Part shown: piece after piece, positions 49,510 through 60,800 of the stretch | Position numbering within the stretch: the first letter of the stretch is position 1 | Layout: each line of letters starts with the position of its first letter | Assembly (NCBI RefSeq): GCF_932526225.1 | Contig: NC_064042.1 | Coordinates: 7,681,540 to 7,745,539, forward strand | DNA: 64,000 nt | Direction: 5' to 3' | DNA from: Nematostella vectensis | Lineage: Eukaryota; Cnidaria; Anthozoa; Actiniaria; Edwardsiidae | The notes under the pieces: generated by a model | What the model saw: only the letters and a program-made list of their open reading frames with translations | Databases searched by the model: none | What the model was told of the DNA's origin: nothing | Program-made: the position numbers and the translations under genes

Positions 49510-52500
49510 ATGTCTGAGAATACGGCTACACCGCGGAGTTTCCACTTGTATAACTGCGACAACACGTACGATTTGGATAGTGTCGAGAAGCTCATAAAGG
49601 CCGTCGCTGGCGAGGTACAAGTCCACCAGACCTACTTCCCTTTGCCTCGTATGACTCAGCTATCGCAGGAGCTGGAAGGAAAAACCATGGACTGTGCTGT
49701 GTTTGTTGTGCATGCTTACGAGTCGATTCTATCAATCAACCAGGATAGAACGGATGGCATCGGATACACGAAGGTCTACCGTGCTCTCCTTCGAGCTACG
49801 GGTAAGATGAGTTTACACACCTCAGTCTCGGTTACACACCACACATTAAAAACCTTATTACAACGCAACGAAAATCGATATGGAAGCGATTTTTCGAACA
49901 GAATCCAACACGGCGAATTTTCAATAAATACGCCCTAACGACAAACAATATAGCATTATAGGCCTAGAAACCTTTGACAAAAATTTTTCAAGAACGCAAC
50001 GGTTCTTTCCGAACTACTTCTTATTCAAAATATTGAAAAAAAATTTTTTTGTGTAAACTCATCTGTTGTCCCCATCGTTATTATATGATCTATAAACACG
50101 AGGTTTCCGCTATAAAGGGAAAGCTCCTCCCATCCCCGGGCTCAAGAACAATCAGTTATCAATCAGCCGTCAATACGTCAACATGTCAAGATAATTGCTC
50201 TAAACGCTAAATTCAGATTTCACATTCCAAACCAAATTAAATATCATTCATAGACTTTTCCATCTAAAATGGTAAAATAATGCTATACCAAGCTGTGTTC
50301 GCTCTAACATTTTCATCACAGCGCGACAATAATTTATGCAAATGCGTTTAGATTATAGATAGCGCAAAATTTTCAATTTTGCACTAAAAACGTAAGTGAT
50401 CAGCATATCACTTATTTATCAATCTCTTAACAGAACTGCCTTGTTACCTTTGCAAAAATAGCTTTATTTCAAACGGCTTAGGCTCAGAGCATTTTAAGAC
50501 TTGTGACTTGTGATGATTTGTGACTGCTAGCGTGTTCTGATTATAATTGCAAAATCGAGCCTGGGGTGGGATCCCTTTTATAGCGCAACTGGCTAAAAAG
50601 AACTGTATTAGTATATTAGGTATTATTAGGTATATTAGTGTATTAGGTATTATTAGGTATATTAATATATTAGGTATTACTAGGTATATTAGTGTATTAG
50701 GTATGATTAGGTATATTAGTGTATTAGGTATTATTGGGTTATTAGTGTATTAGTTATTATTAGGTTTATTAATGTATTAGGTATGATTAGGTATATTAGT
50801 GTATTAGGTATTATTAGTATATTAGTGTATTAGGTATTATTAGTATATTAGTGTATTAGGTATTACTAGGTATATTAGTGTAATAGGTATTATTAGGTAT
50901 ATTAATATATTAGGTATTATTAGGTTCATTAGTGTATTAGGTATGGTGAGGTATATTTGTGTATTAGGTATTATTAGGTTTATTAGTGTATTAGGTATTA
51001 TTAGGTTTATTAGTGTATTAGGTATTATTAGTATATTAGTGTATTAGGTATTATTAGGTATATTAATATATTAGGTATTATTAGGTATATTAGTGTATTA
51101 GGTATTATTAGTATATTAGTGTATTAGGTATTATTAGGTATATTAGTGTATTAGGTATTATTAGGTATATTAGTGTATTAGGTATTATTAGTATATTAGT
51201 GTATTAGGTATTTTTAGGTATATTAATATATTAGGTATTATTAGGTATATTAGTGTATTAGGTATTATTATGTATATTAGTGTATTAGGTATTATTAGGT
51301 ATATTAGTGTATTAGGTATTATTAGTATAATAGTGTATTAGGTATTATTAGTATATTAGTGTAATAGGTATTGTTAGGTATATTAGTGTATTAGGTATTA
51401 TTAGGTATATTAATATAATAGGTATTATTAGGTATATTAGTGTATTAGGTATTATTAGGTATATTAGTGTATTAGGTATTATTAGGTATATTAGTGTATT
51501 AGGTATTATGTATATTAGCATATTAGGTATATTTCCTCTAGTAATTTTTTATTTATCGACCCCTTTTGCTGACTAAGTTTTATAAAAATTGTAGCCTTTT
51601 TTTTTGATATTACCACTGTAACAGTCATACTAAAATGTCAGAAATTTAGGTCGAGTTTTTTTTTTGTGTGTGAATGACTAATTTTGTATTCTGGTTTACC
51701 ATAGCTACGGCCAATTCACGATTATATGAACTTGTTATCTTGCTCTTTAGAGGAAGGTACCGTCTCTTAGTGTGCTATTCTTCAATGTACAACTACCCAC
51801 ACTAAGCTAAAATTACCTCAACAGAGCGGTAGCAGGCCACGCAGGAAACATTAAAAAAAACCAGAAAATATTGGGGGGGGGCACATCCACGCCCCTCTTG
51901 TCATTTCCTTATAATTTTCGAAAATATTGTTCCCCAAAACAGTGACCCACCCCTTGCTACGGCCCTGCTTAACTAATTATCAGTAATATAAACATAATTG
52001 ATTTGCGTTTATGTGATAGCCATCTCTCCCTCCCCCCCTACCTCTCATGTATATTGTGTCCCTGTTAGAGGGCCGTGTGCTGATTGTGATTGGTGGAGAC
52101 GATAAACCCCTCCCCCCCCGCTCCCCTACCCTCCCCCCAACCCCCATCTATGATCTCATGTATATTGTGTCCCTGTTAGAGGGCCGTGTGCTGATTGTGA
52201 TTGGTGGAGACGATAACCCCCTCCCCCCCCCACTCCCCTACCCTCCCCCCAACCCCCATCTATGATCTCATGTATATTGTGTCCCTGTTAGAGGGCCGTG
52301 TGCTGATTGTGATTGGTGGAGACGATAAACCCCTCCCCCCCGCTCCCCTACTCTCCCCCCAACCCCCATCTATGATCTCATGTATATTGTGTCCCTGTTA
52401 GAGGGCCGTGTGCTGATTGTGATTGGTGGAGACGATAACTACAAGACTCAGGAGGAGAGGGACACCTCGGTGCTGTCCCAGTGGGCGCGTGGGAAAGTCT

Positions 52501-54854
52501 CCTCCCAGTTCAAGGAGGAGTACATGAACGGCTCTCGCAGCTTCATCTTCTCATGGGATGAACACCACCACCCCATACATGAGGACGCTTTACAACACTT
52601 CCTGGACCCCAAGATCTTTGTTCCAAAGCCACGCCCAACCCCTCTCCCCTGTCAGTCCCAGCCAGTACCTGATGTACAAGAGCCAGTGCAATCTTCTGAA
52701 GTGTCTCCAATATCCTCCCCCACTCAACAGGAGCACTTAATGGAGGCAAGTCGTAGAATAGAGATATGAAATACGGCAGACATTAAAACTTTGAAGCCTT
52801 AGAAATGCATTAGTGTACTTCGTATTCTTTTTTCGCTGACACTTTTGGCTTTCATAGTCGCGCACTTATTATTTACTTATCGTTTTATTTGCGCGTTTTT
52901 TTTTTCCATCAAAAGAAATAGAGCGATGAGACATGTGAGGGTAAAAGAACAAATAAAAAAGTGTCAAAACTGCAATTACTGTTTTACTGCTCAGTGATCA
53001 TTTCAATTTATTTCATTGTTTTTTTTTGTGTTCTAGGGTGGTTCTCTTCTCGCAAGCACCGGTCACCAGGATGTCGAGGGTAGCCATCAGTTGGTAGCAC
53101 AGGAGGCGTCTCCAGACCAGGCTAATCTCCGTTATCGAGTGCAGTTTCAACAAGGAAGGGCACCGAAATGTCTTTTTAAAGATCCACCGACATTTGCGGT
53201 GCCCCCCAACATATACCTATCCAAAATTAACCACCACACCCCAGCGTCCCCGGTTCTTTTTAGTTTGAAAGTGTATTTTAAAACACATGACTGCTTCTTA
53301 TAAACTTTACTTACTTTGCTATTCATGTCATATTTTGCAGTCAACAAAGGCCCTTCATTGCAATTGTTTACTTGGACAAGCCGAAAGGAGACATTAGACA
53401 TCGTCCACAACTTTATGTCATCAGTCTACAACAACCTCTCGCTCCCAGGCCCTCCCGATGCGCCGCCTGTTCCTTTTGATGGATTTTTAAGCCATCTCAT
53501 AAAGGCTAAGCTCGATTATGCTGTGGCGGCGGTGGAAATGGCACAGATTGATCGAGTTGTGAAGGATTCTAACCTCAGGAATCTATGGCGCACACGTTTA
53601 GAGAGCTTAGCAAGGTATATAGGTACGTAAATTATTCCAAACCCCAGCCGCGCCCGCCCCAGAACTTACAACTCGCTTCCGCTTGAAGCTACGCCTTTAT
53701 TTGCTGCGTAACTGGAGTGAAATTGACTTTAATTCCATTTTATGTCCTGTTTGAAGGTAAAAAGGCAATAATCCTTGTTTGTGACGATGAAACTAATACC
53801 GGCCAGATGACGTCAGGGGGCGTACTTGACGTCATCCAACATATCATGAGTCCCAACGAAGCAAATGATAAACTGCTTGTCATGTCATGGTTTATGAAAC
53901 CTGGGGTCATCCACATGGACGCCTTGATGGACATCTTGCGTTACCATGGTGACGTTAGATCAGAGCACATCAGACAGGTAAAGCTTAGAAACGAAATGAG
54001 ATGAGGGGGGGGGAAGGGTTAAAGTCAACTCGTGACAATAAGTGTGACAGTACCTTCTATAACGTGTCTTCCCGTGTAGGGTGGAGGGGGAGGCCATGGC
54101 AGAGATGAATACGAGGAATACAGAAAGCAAGTTGAGATTGAGATATCGGATGCGATAAGAGATGAGCAGAAGAAGAAATACCGCGCTGCTCAATATCAGG
54201 TCGGTACGAATGGAAGCTTCGCAATTTGCTTACAGCTTTTTCAACATTGTTTCGTCTTTTGATTGTTAATGAAGTCTTGTTCTTTATTTGGATTTTAAAG
54301 CTTCATTCATCGCTTGTTCTTGGTTTCAGCACGAATCCCTACCTTGTACCACAGATTACCAAGATCTGCGCAAAGGGGGGCCAGGTTCCGAAAAGCTATC
54401 CAGCGCCCAGCCCAAGCTTTGTTATCGAGCTTTGCTTCAACATGGTAGAGTAGCCGAGTGTCTAGTAAGAGACCCACCGACATTCAAGGTGCCTCAGGAA
54501 ATGTTACAAGACGCGCCGCGACTTAACCTGGACAAAGCGCAAACACTAGAGATCTGGGATCTCGGTGGTAAACTCATTCGAACTGAGCGCATTTTTGACG
54601 AGTTCCATCGTGTACTGCGATATCGTGCGACAATAGAATACGGCAAGCTTGCTTACCCAGATCACGTTTACCCCCCGGGATCCCAACCACCTCAGTACAT
54701 GCTGGACGACATGATATCAAGGCATAGCCAAGTTCCCAAGGCTGTTCTGACAATATGGGAGAACGGACAGGGGGGGTTAAGCCCAGCCGTTGAGACCGGT
54801 TTTCGGAGTTGGCTCTCTGAAATTTTTGCTAAGACTCTAGTCAAACAAGCTTAG
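49510..54854 (+). CDS. D2: tandem paralogue of D1 with a rearranged middle
   Basis: Exons matching D1 are 49510-49801 (exon 1), 52402 onward (exon 2 start), 53341-53622 (exon 3), 53757-53977 (exon 4), 54080-54199 (exon 5) and 54330-54854 (exon 6). Both alpha/beta domains and the C-terminal domain are kept almost unchanged. Exon 2 is identical to D1 up to HFLDP, then switches to an unrelated Pro/Ser-rich linker that is open to 52769. The only good donor seen is a GC type, GGAG|GCAAGT at about 52746, in phase 0; it fits an acceptor at 53036 leading into a fragment resembling exon 6. How that fragment joins exon 3 (which needs phase 1) is unclear, so the middle of the protein is unresolved and the gene may be impaired. 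Intron 1 holds a 27-bp array and three decoy copies of the exon 2 start. The C-terminus (FRSWLSEIFAKTLVKQA) differs from D1. Poly(A) signal AATAAA at 55082-55087. Confidence 0.7.
50600..51530. repeat. 27-bp AT-rich minisatellite in D2 intron 1
   Basis: About 34 copies of GTATTAGGTATTATTAGGTA plus TATTAGT with small variants (TTATTAGTATATTAG, AATATATTAG). ORFs through it are artefacts. Confidence 0.95.
51835..51966. repeat. Dispersed repeat family R, copy in D2 intron 1
   Basis: GTAGCAGGCCACGC at the left, CACGCCCCTCTTGTCATTTC inside, and ACCCCTTGCTACGGCCCTG at the right, giving GTAGCAGG / CTGCTACGG-like inverted ends. Confidence 0.65.
52040..52440 (+). repeat. Four tandem copies of the D2 exon 2 acceptor and exon start
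   Basis: TGTCCCTGTTAG|AGGGCCGT followed by GTGCTGATTGTGATTGGTGG and AGACGATAA occurs four times, with exon-start positions 52069, 52180, 52292 and 52402 (spacing 111, 112 and 110 bp). The first three copies continue into C-rich intron sequence after GACGATAA; only the last continues into the full exon. D1 has a single copy. Confidence 0.92.
53036..53215 (+). pseudogene. Exon-6-like fragment inserted between D2 exons 2 and 3
   Basis: After an acceptor TGTGTTCTAG the frame reads GGSLLASTGHQDVEGS and then NLRYRVQFQQGRAPKCLFKD PPTFAVP. This matches the start of the C-terminal domain in D1/D2 exon 6 (KLCYRALLQHGRVAECLVRD PPTFKVP) but only at a diverged level. It breaks off at about 53215, where the sequence becomes identical to the 3' end of D1 intron 2. 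It appears to be the remnant of a third paralogue joined by recombination, or an extra exon. Confidence 0.6.
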
Positions 54855-55136
54855 CAAAACTCCATTGATTTATGAAAACTCAAACAACAATAGGACTAGA
54901 AGACCTTCTTTTTTGAAGTTTTTTAATGATTATAAATGATTATAAGTGAAAAATAAGAGGACAGTGGCTGTGGTTCAAATTTGGTCACTTAAGATGAATG
55001 TGATTTTTCGGATCTTTAGTGACAGATTTAGAAAAATAAGATATCGTGTGTGCAACTTATTCTAGGAACTCATTATATGACAATAAATCTGATTAGATAA
55101 TTTGTTAATCATATCTTAGATTACGAATCTAAAATG

Positions 55137-55375
55137 AACTACCAGCGGACATAGTTTTGTGTCGGGGTGCGTGTACTATTAGAGTATATAGACTTGGACT
55201 ACCCTCGTCCCTAGGCTTCTATTGGCTGAGCGGCTTTACGATTAATGGCGTCACTTTTGATTTGCCGCTCGCCTTGAAGAGCTTATCGCAGATAATGTTT
55301 GACAACATAGGGCTGTCATGAGGGGCCTGGGGACGAGCCTAAAGTATAGACTATGCTAAACTACCAGTGGACAGA
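55137..55375. mobile_element. Possible small element flanked by a 15-bp direct repeat
   Basis: AACTACCAGCGGACA at about 55137 and AACTACCAGTGGACA at about 55360 flank a segment with inverted CTCGTCCCTAGGC (55203) and GCCTGGGGACGAG (about 55326). The structure is suggestive only. Confidence 0.35.
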
Positions 55376-55569
55376 TTTTTGATTGAGCAAATTTACTGCT
55401 CACGGCTCTCTTTTGGTCTTGGGAAGACGTTCTCGACGCGCACCAACGGCCATCGCCCTCTCGAGTTCTTTTTGTCTACCATTAATACTACATCATGGTC
55501 TTTAAAGTTCCGCTTCTCATTGATCAACTTGCCTCGAAAGTTTAATAGCGTGAAGTATTTACACAAAGC

Positions 55570-55742
55570 CGTATCAGGCCTCGAAACTTTTGGGTGGTAG
55601 GGGGGGAGGGCACACTACAGATGCATTAAGAAAATTTGAGGGGTGCCCAGCCACGCCCCTACTTGTCATTTCCTTATATATGTTTTGAAATTGGGGGTGG
55701 GGGGTGGGGTGCCCCCAGTGTCCCACCCCTTGCTACAGCCCT
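55570..55742. repeat. Dispersed repeat family R copy
   Basis: CCGTATCAGGCCTCGAAAC, AGCCACGCCCCTACTTGTCA, and GCCCCCAGTGTCCCACCCCT followed by TGCTACAGCCCT. Same layout as the copy at 62003-62163. Confidence 0.7.
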
Positions 55743-56844
55743 TCACGAGATCTTGCACGAACTTCCATCTGTTCCTACGATTGAACGCGATCTCATCTTG
55801 GTTGACTTGACCTCTTGAATAGGCCTTCGTGATGTGGTCCATTATTGGCTCTCCGTGTCTTGACTCAAGAAGGGGCGGCATGAGTTATTGCCCATCGGTT
55901 TTCTTCCTTATTATCTTGCACAAACACTGCTCCTGACTATGAATCACCCAATACTTCTCTCTACAATACACCCAATAGACTCTTACCTGATGTTCCCCGA
56001 ACGAAAATAGATTTTTTTAAATAAGTGGGGAAATTCTACCGACCTGGTGAAAATTTTGCCAACCTGGTGAGCTTTTTACGGAAAACTTGCCGGGAAATTA
56101 TTACTCGCCAGGTCTGCTACAGAGGGGTGTTCGATTGTTGCTTAGCATCAAATCACTCACTCGCTCGACGCTTCTCTATCTTTATCAAATAAAGCCGTAA
56201 ATCTACAATCGCTCAACCCGGCTCATGTGTTACCCTGGGGGGGGGGGGGGGGGGGGGGGACTCTGACAAAAAGACGAGGGTGATCGTCGGCAAAATCAAT
56301 TTCAACTCAACTTCAACAATTTCAAGGGAAGGCACTTTGGGTGTGGTCAACAGCAATCCTTACCCCTAAGAGATGGCAAATTGGGTGTGGTCGAGGTAAG
56401 AGATAGCAGTATAAAACAAAGACATTTCCAGTTTTCCTGAATTTTATTGCGGTCCTTGAGACATCGCCATCAAGCACATCTCTCGTCCGTTCTAATCGGT
56501 AGATGGACACCTTGTTTTGCTACCGACAATAAAGCCGAAAGTATTAACCGATCAGTTGACTTGTGGTTTATTGCAATACGTTTCGGGCGACCGTTAGCGT
56601 GAGAAATACACAAGCACAATCGTAACAAAAAAAACCCTTATACCCTAAGGGATGACAGAATCGGAAATTATTCTTAAACGCCGTCTGAAGGATGGCAGTT
56701 GGTCGAAATTTTATACCCTTAAAGATGTGACGATTACCCCCCCCCCCCCCCAGGGGTGTCACAGTATTTTTCATTGATACGGGTTGATGTTTCAAAAAAA
56801 AATTTCATCGATGTAATTTGATTTTATGACCCTTTCCCAACATA

Positions 56845-57010
56845 ACTGTTTTCGTTATCGTCCACGCGTAAATTGGTAAACGATGACCGAAAACGAAACA
56901 ATTTGAAAACGATACCCTTTCGGTGCTGTGCGGAAACGCGAAAACTTTTCGAGAGATGGAACAAAAAGGTTGCGATTTTAGACGAGAACGGATACATGGC
57001 GACGGGGTCT
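56845..57010 (-). mobile_element. Diverged relative of the GACCCCGTC MITE
   Basis: Read on the minus strand it begins AGACCCCGTCGCCATGTATC and contains GCAACCTTTTTGTTCC and CGTGGACGATAACGAAAAC, matching the element at 10110-10311. The far end is eroded. Confidence 0.6.
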
Positions 57011-57059
57011 CCGAAAATTAATACAAAAATTTGACCTAATGAAACAAGTCAGTGGCAGA

Positions 57060-57845
57060 TCCAAGGGGGGTGGGGTATTTGTTCGAAGGGGGGGAGGGAT
57101 AGCAGTCATTACCCACATCACACCTGAACCCCCAATTTGGGCTGATTTTTTAAGAAATGCGCTTGAGCTAGAATATCCACAAATCTTTCAAACGTTTTTT
57201 TAAATTGGTAGTCCCCTAGGTATAGTTACCCTTCCCTCGATTCTTCTTTCATAAACTGCTAAATATCTCAATTTGAGTCACTACTATCTTGATCTTCCCG
57301 TGGGAATTTTCCTTGGTATGCCCCACCCCCCAATTAGGGCTGATTTTTAAGGAAATGTGTTGGAGCTAATATCAAAAAAATCTGTCAAACCTTTTTTTTA
57401 TATTGGTAATCCCCTAGGGATGGTTACCCCTTCCTCGATTCTTCTTTTATAAACTGCTAAATATCTAAAAGTTGCAATTTATGTCACTACTATCTTGATC
57501 TTCCCGTGGGAATTTTCCTTGGTATGCCCCACCCCCCAATTAGGGCTGATTTTTAAGGAAATGTGTTGGAGCTAATATCAAAAAATATGTCAAACCTTTT
57601 TTTTATATTGGTAATCCCCTAGGGATGGTTACCCCTTCCTCGATTCTTCTTTAATAAACTGCTAAATATCTAAAAGTTGCAATTTATGTTACTACTATCT
57701 TTATCTTCCCATGGAATTTTCCTTGGTATCAACCCCCTCAAATTTGGCCTTATTTGAATGTGATTGCACTAGACTATCCATAATTCTATCAAACTTTTTT
57801 TATATTGGTTCTCCACTTGTTCTTCTTCATAAACTGCTAAAATAT
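57060..57845 (-). repeat. About 175-205-bp array derived from the terminal exon of GTPase B
   Basis: Units share CTAAATATCTAAAAGTTGCA, ATTTATGTCACTACTATCTT, GATCTTCCCGTGGGAATTTT and CCTTGGTATGCCCCACC. CTAAAT landmarks lie at about 57259, 57457 and 57662; the genuine one is at about 57836, at the end of the gene. The coding end of GTPase B (57846-57900) aligns with the same part of each unit, so the array consists of tandem copies of the last coding codons, stop and 3' UTR. Confidence 0.85.
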
Positions 57846-60800
57846 CTAGAAGTTGCAATTGATGTCACTACTATCTTCATGTTCCCTTGGCATTTTCCCT
57901 CCTTGTGCGCGAATCTGAGCAGCCCTCCTCTCAGTCTGCCTCCTGGCAAAGCTCCTCTTTGTTTGCCTCATCTTCACCGATCTCTCTGCGCACTCCAACG
58001 CTGTCTCCATCAACCGCATTACCTCCTTTTGCATGCTGACGTCATACGACTTCTGGCCTCCCAGCCAATTAGAGATCAGAAAAGTGTTCATTTGCTGGCT
58101 CCCTGTGGCTTCGCGTGCCTTGGCGACCACCTCAGCTGCGGCTTTTTCTGGATTATTCGCTGCATCAATTACGTCACTATGAGTGATGGCTGTGATGATT
58201 GTGATTGCTATGGTAACAAAAGGCTCTTGGTTACAAGTACAATAGACCCTCTTTAATCCGAACTCTACAGGGAAACAAATGGCACTTGAATACAAGTACA
58301 TGAATAGAACCCCTTTAAGTCAACTCTGAAGGGAAACAAATGGCACTTTATTACAAGTACAATAGCACCTCTAACGAAATTTTTCTGCATAACGATTATT
58401 TATCCTTTATAACGATGCTCTCAGTATAACGATATCGATTTCTGGTCCAACCATTTTTCGGTTCCTTGGTTATCGCCATATTGAGGCTCCACTGTAAATT
58501 CGTGATGAAACCCACCGAGTGTAATAAATCAACAAATTAGAGGGATAGCTATCTTCTGTTGAAGGGGAATTTGAGTTAGTGGGGTTTTACTCAATACAGA
58601 GCCGTAGCCGTAGCAGGCCACGTAAGTTTAGGGGCAGGCACAATACAGAAACTGGGGGGGGGGGCAGCAAACGCCCATTCTGGTCATTTCCTATAATGGG
58701 GGAAGGCACATGCCCCCAGTGCCCCACCCCCTGCTTCGGCCTTGCAATATACTTACACTCTTGGCTCAGTCTGTCCTTAAGGAATTTAAACTTATCCCGG
58801 TACATCTCATTTGCAAGTCTGACGTCATTTGCCTTGATTACCCACAATACAGCATGCACCTGGCGTGACAGCGGAGGCTTGTTCATCTTGTGACCAGCCT
58901 TTCCGACTGAGGCTGCTTTTCTAGCGCCCAGTGCTCCGCGGTCAATCACTTCGCCTTCTTTGACGCCACCGTAAAAGATTCGAAAAAGTTCCGCTACAAG
59001 AATCGAGCAAAGAAAACATAATTACTTCAAGTAAAAAAAAAAAATGACAATAACCAAGAGAGCATAAGATAAGAGAGGGACACTTTGGTATCACCCGCGC
59101 GCCATGTCGCGTCCGAATCCGGCTATTCTTAGTAACCACCACCCCACCACTGCGCGTGAGGATTTGCTCCTTTTATTTTGTCCTACTCCCCCGCGGGTTG
59201 CGTGTTGTTGTTTTGCCAACTCGATAGGAATGAAAAGAGATCATGTAAAATAACTCGGAAGAAGAAAACAGGTCTAACTTAATTTACCAAGATTGGCAAT
59301 TATACTCACAGAAAGCTAAATCCCTGAATAGTTTAACTGTTTTGTTTGTCTGAGCGGCGAAGTCAAATTAGAAAGAAAAAACCGACGAGAGATAAAACGG
59401 CTGTGATACTGCGTTTGATTTAAATCCCGACACCAGCTTGTATAATGACAACATAATAATATAACATATAATAATAACAACATCATAGAAATACAGTAAT
59501 ATCTCCCTCTTTATTTCCTCACTTTTACAAAAGCTCAGATACTTCAGCTTGCTGGCTTTGATCATCACAAAAATGCATTCCCTCGCTACAAGGATAACTT
59601 TTATGGGATGTATTTTTTCTGGATTCCTTCTCAATTCACAGGAATACTCACAAAAATCAATATTATATCTAATGTCTAACTTACAGATTTCGTTTGACCA
59701 TTAGGAAGATAATGAATGTTGAGAAACCAGGAAGAAGCAGCAAGTTAGAGCAAAATCGGTGATTGAAGCACGAGGTTTTCCGCTCTTGATTTTGAATGAA
59801 GTCTCGTTTTGGAAATCTTGCAATCCTCGAAGTACTACATCCCCTTAATAAACCACAAGTACCTGTATCCTTGATGCTAGAATGAAATTTTCGATGGTAT
59901 TTGTGCAAATAGGGTGTTTTTTTCGGTTTCAAGTCACAAAACAGCGGCAAACAACAAGATGTAAATGCCATTAGCATTATTTAGATAAGTAGTTATAAAG
60001 AGATAGGGAGTTATGAAATTTCATTTCCTTTATTGAGAAATGATGAGCAAACACTGACAATCCTCTTCATAGTCTATTCCTTATTCGGATAAAGTCGTAA
60101 AACGAAATCGGACGTTGGGAGATTCCATTTCCTTATTCGAGAAATGTTTAGAAAACACAAACGACACTCTTTTTAGTCTATTCCTTATTCGGATAAGTAG
60201 TTTAAACGAAATCAGGCGTTGTGAAATACCATTTCCTTATTCGAGAAATGTTTAGAAAGTACTAAAGAACCCTCTCTTTAGTCTATTCCTTATTCGGATA
60301 AGTAGGTAAAACGAAATCAGGCGTTATGAAATACCATTTCCTTATTCGAGAAATGTTTAGAAAATATAAAAAACCCTCTTTTTAGTCTATTCCTTATTCG
60401 GATAAGTAGTTAAAACGAGATCGGGAGTTATGAAATACCATTTCCTTTTTCGAGAACTCTTTCGAAAGGAGTAGTTAAAGCGAAATCGGGAGTTATGAAA
60501 TTTCATTTCCTTTATTGAGAAATGATGAGCAAACACTGACAATCCTCTTCATAGTTTATTCCTTATTCGGATAAGTAGTTAAAACGAAATCAGGCGTTAT
60601 GAAATACCATTTCCTTATTCGAGAAATGTTTAGAAAACACAAACGACCCTCTTTTTAGTCTATTCCTTATTCGGATAAGTAGTTAAAACGAAATCAGGCG
60701 TTATGAAATACCATTTCCTTATTCGAGAAATGTTTAGAAAGTACTAAAGAACCCTCTCTTTAGTCTATTCCTTATTCGGATAAGTCGTAAAACGAAATCA

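Larger units (their letters stand above)
54858..57060. other. Intergenic DNA between D2 and the GTPase B array
   Basis: No gene is supported. It holds an R-family repeat (about 55570-55742), a poly-G run (56236-56260), a diverged GACCCCGTC-type MITE (about 56845-57010), and a region (55137-55375) bounded by the direct repeat AACTACCAG(C/T)GGACA with inner inverted CTCGTCCCTAGGC / GCCTGGGGACGAG, probably another small element. Confidence 0.55.

Noticed and set aside
58207..58231. Longer GTPase B exon starting at the AAG before GAG CCT TTT
   Set aside because: Joining it in phase to the GTAAGT donor at 58756 would create an in-frame TAG; the acceptor at 58208 keeps the frame and matches GTPase A.
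57711..58256. 181-codon plus-strand ORF
   Set aside because: Antisense to the terminal exon of GTPase B, which has a matching paralogue on the minus strand.
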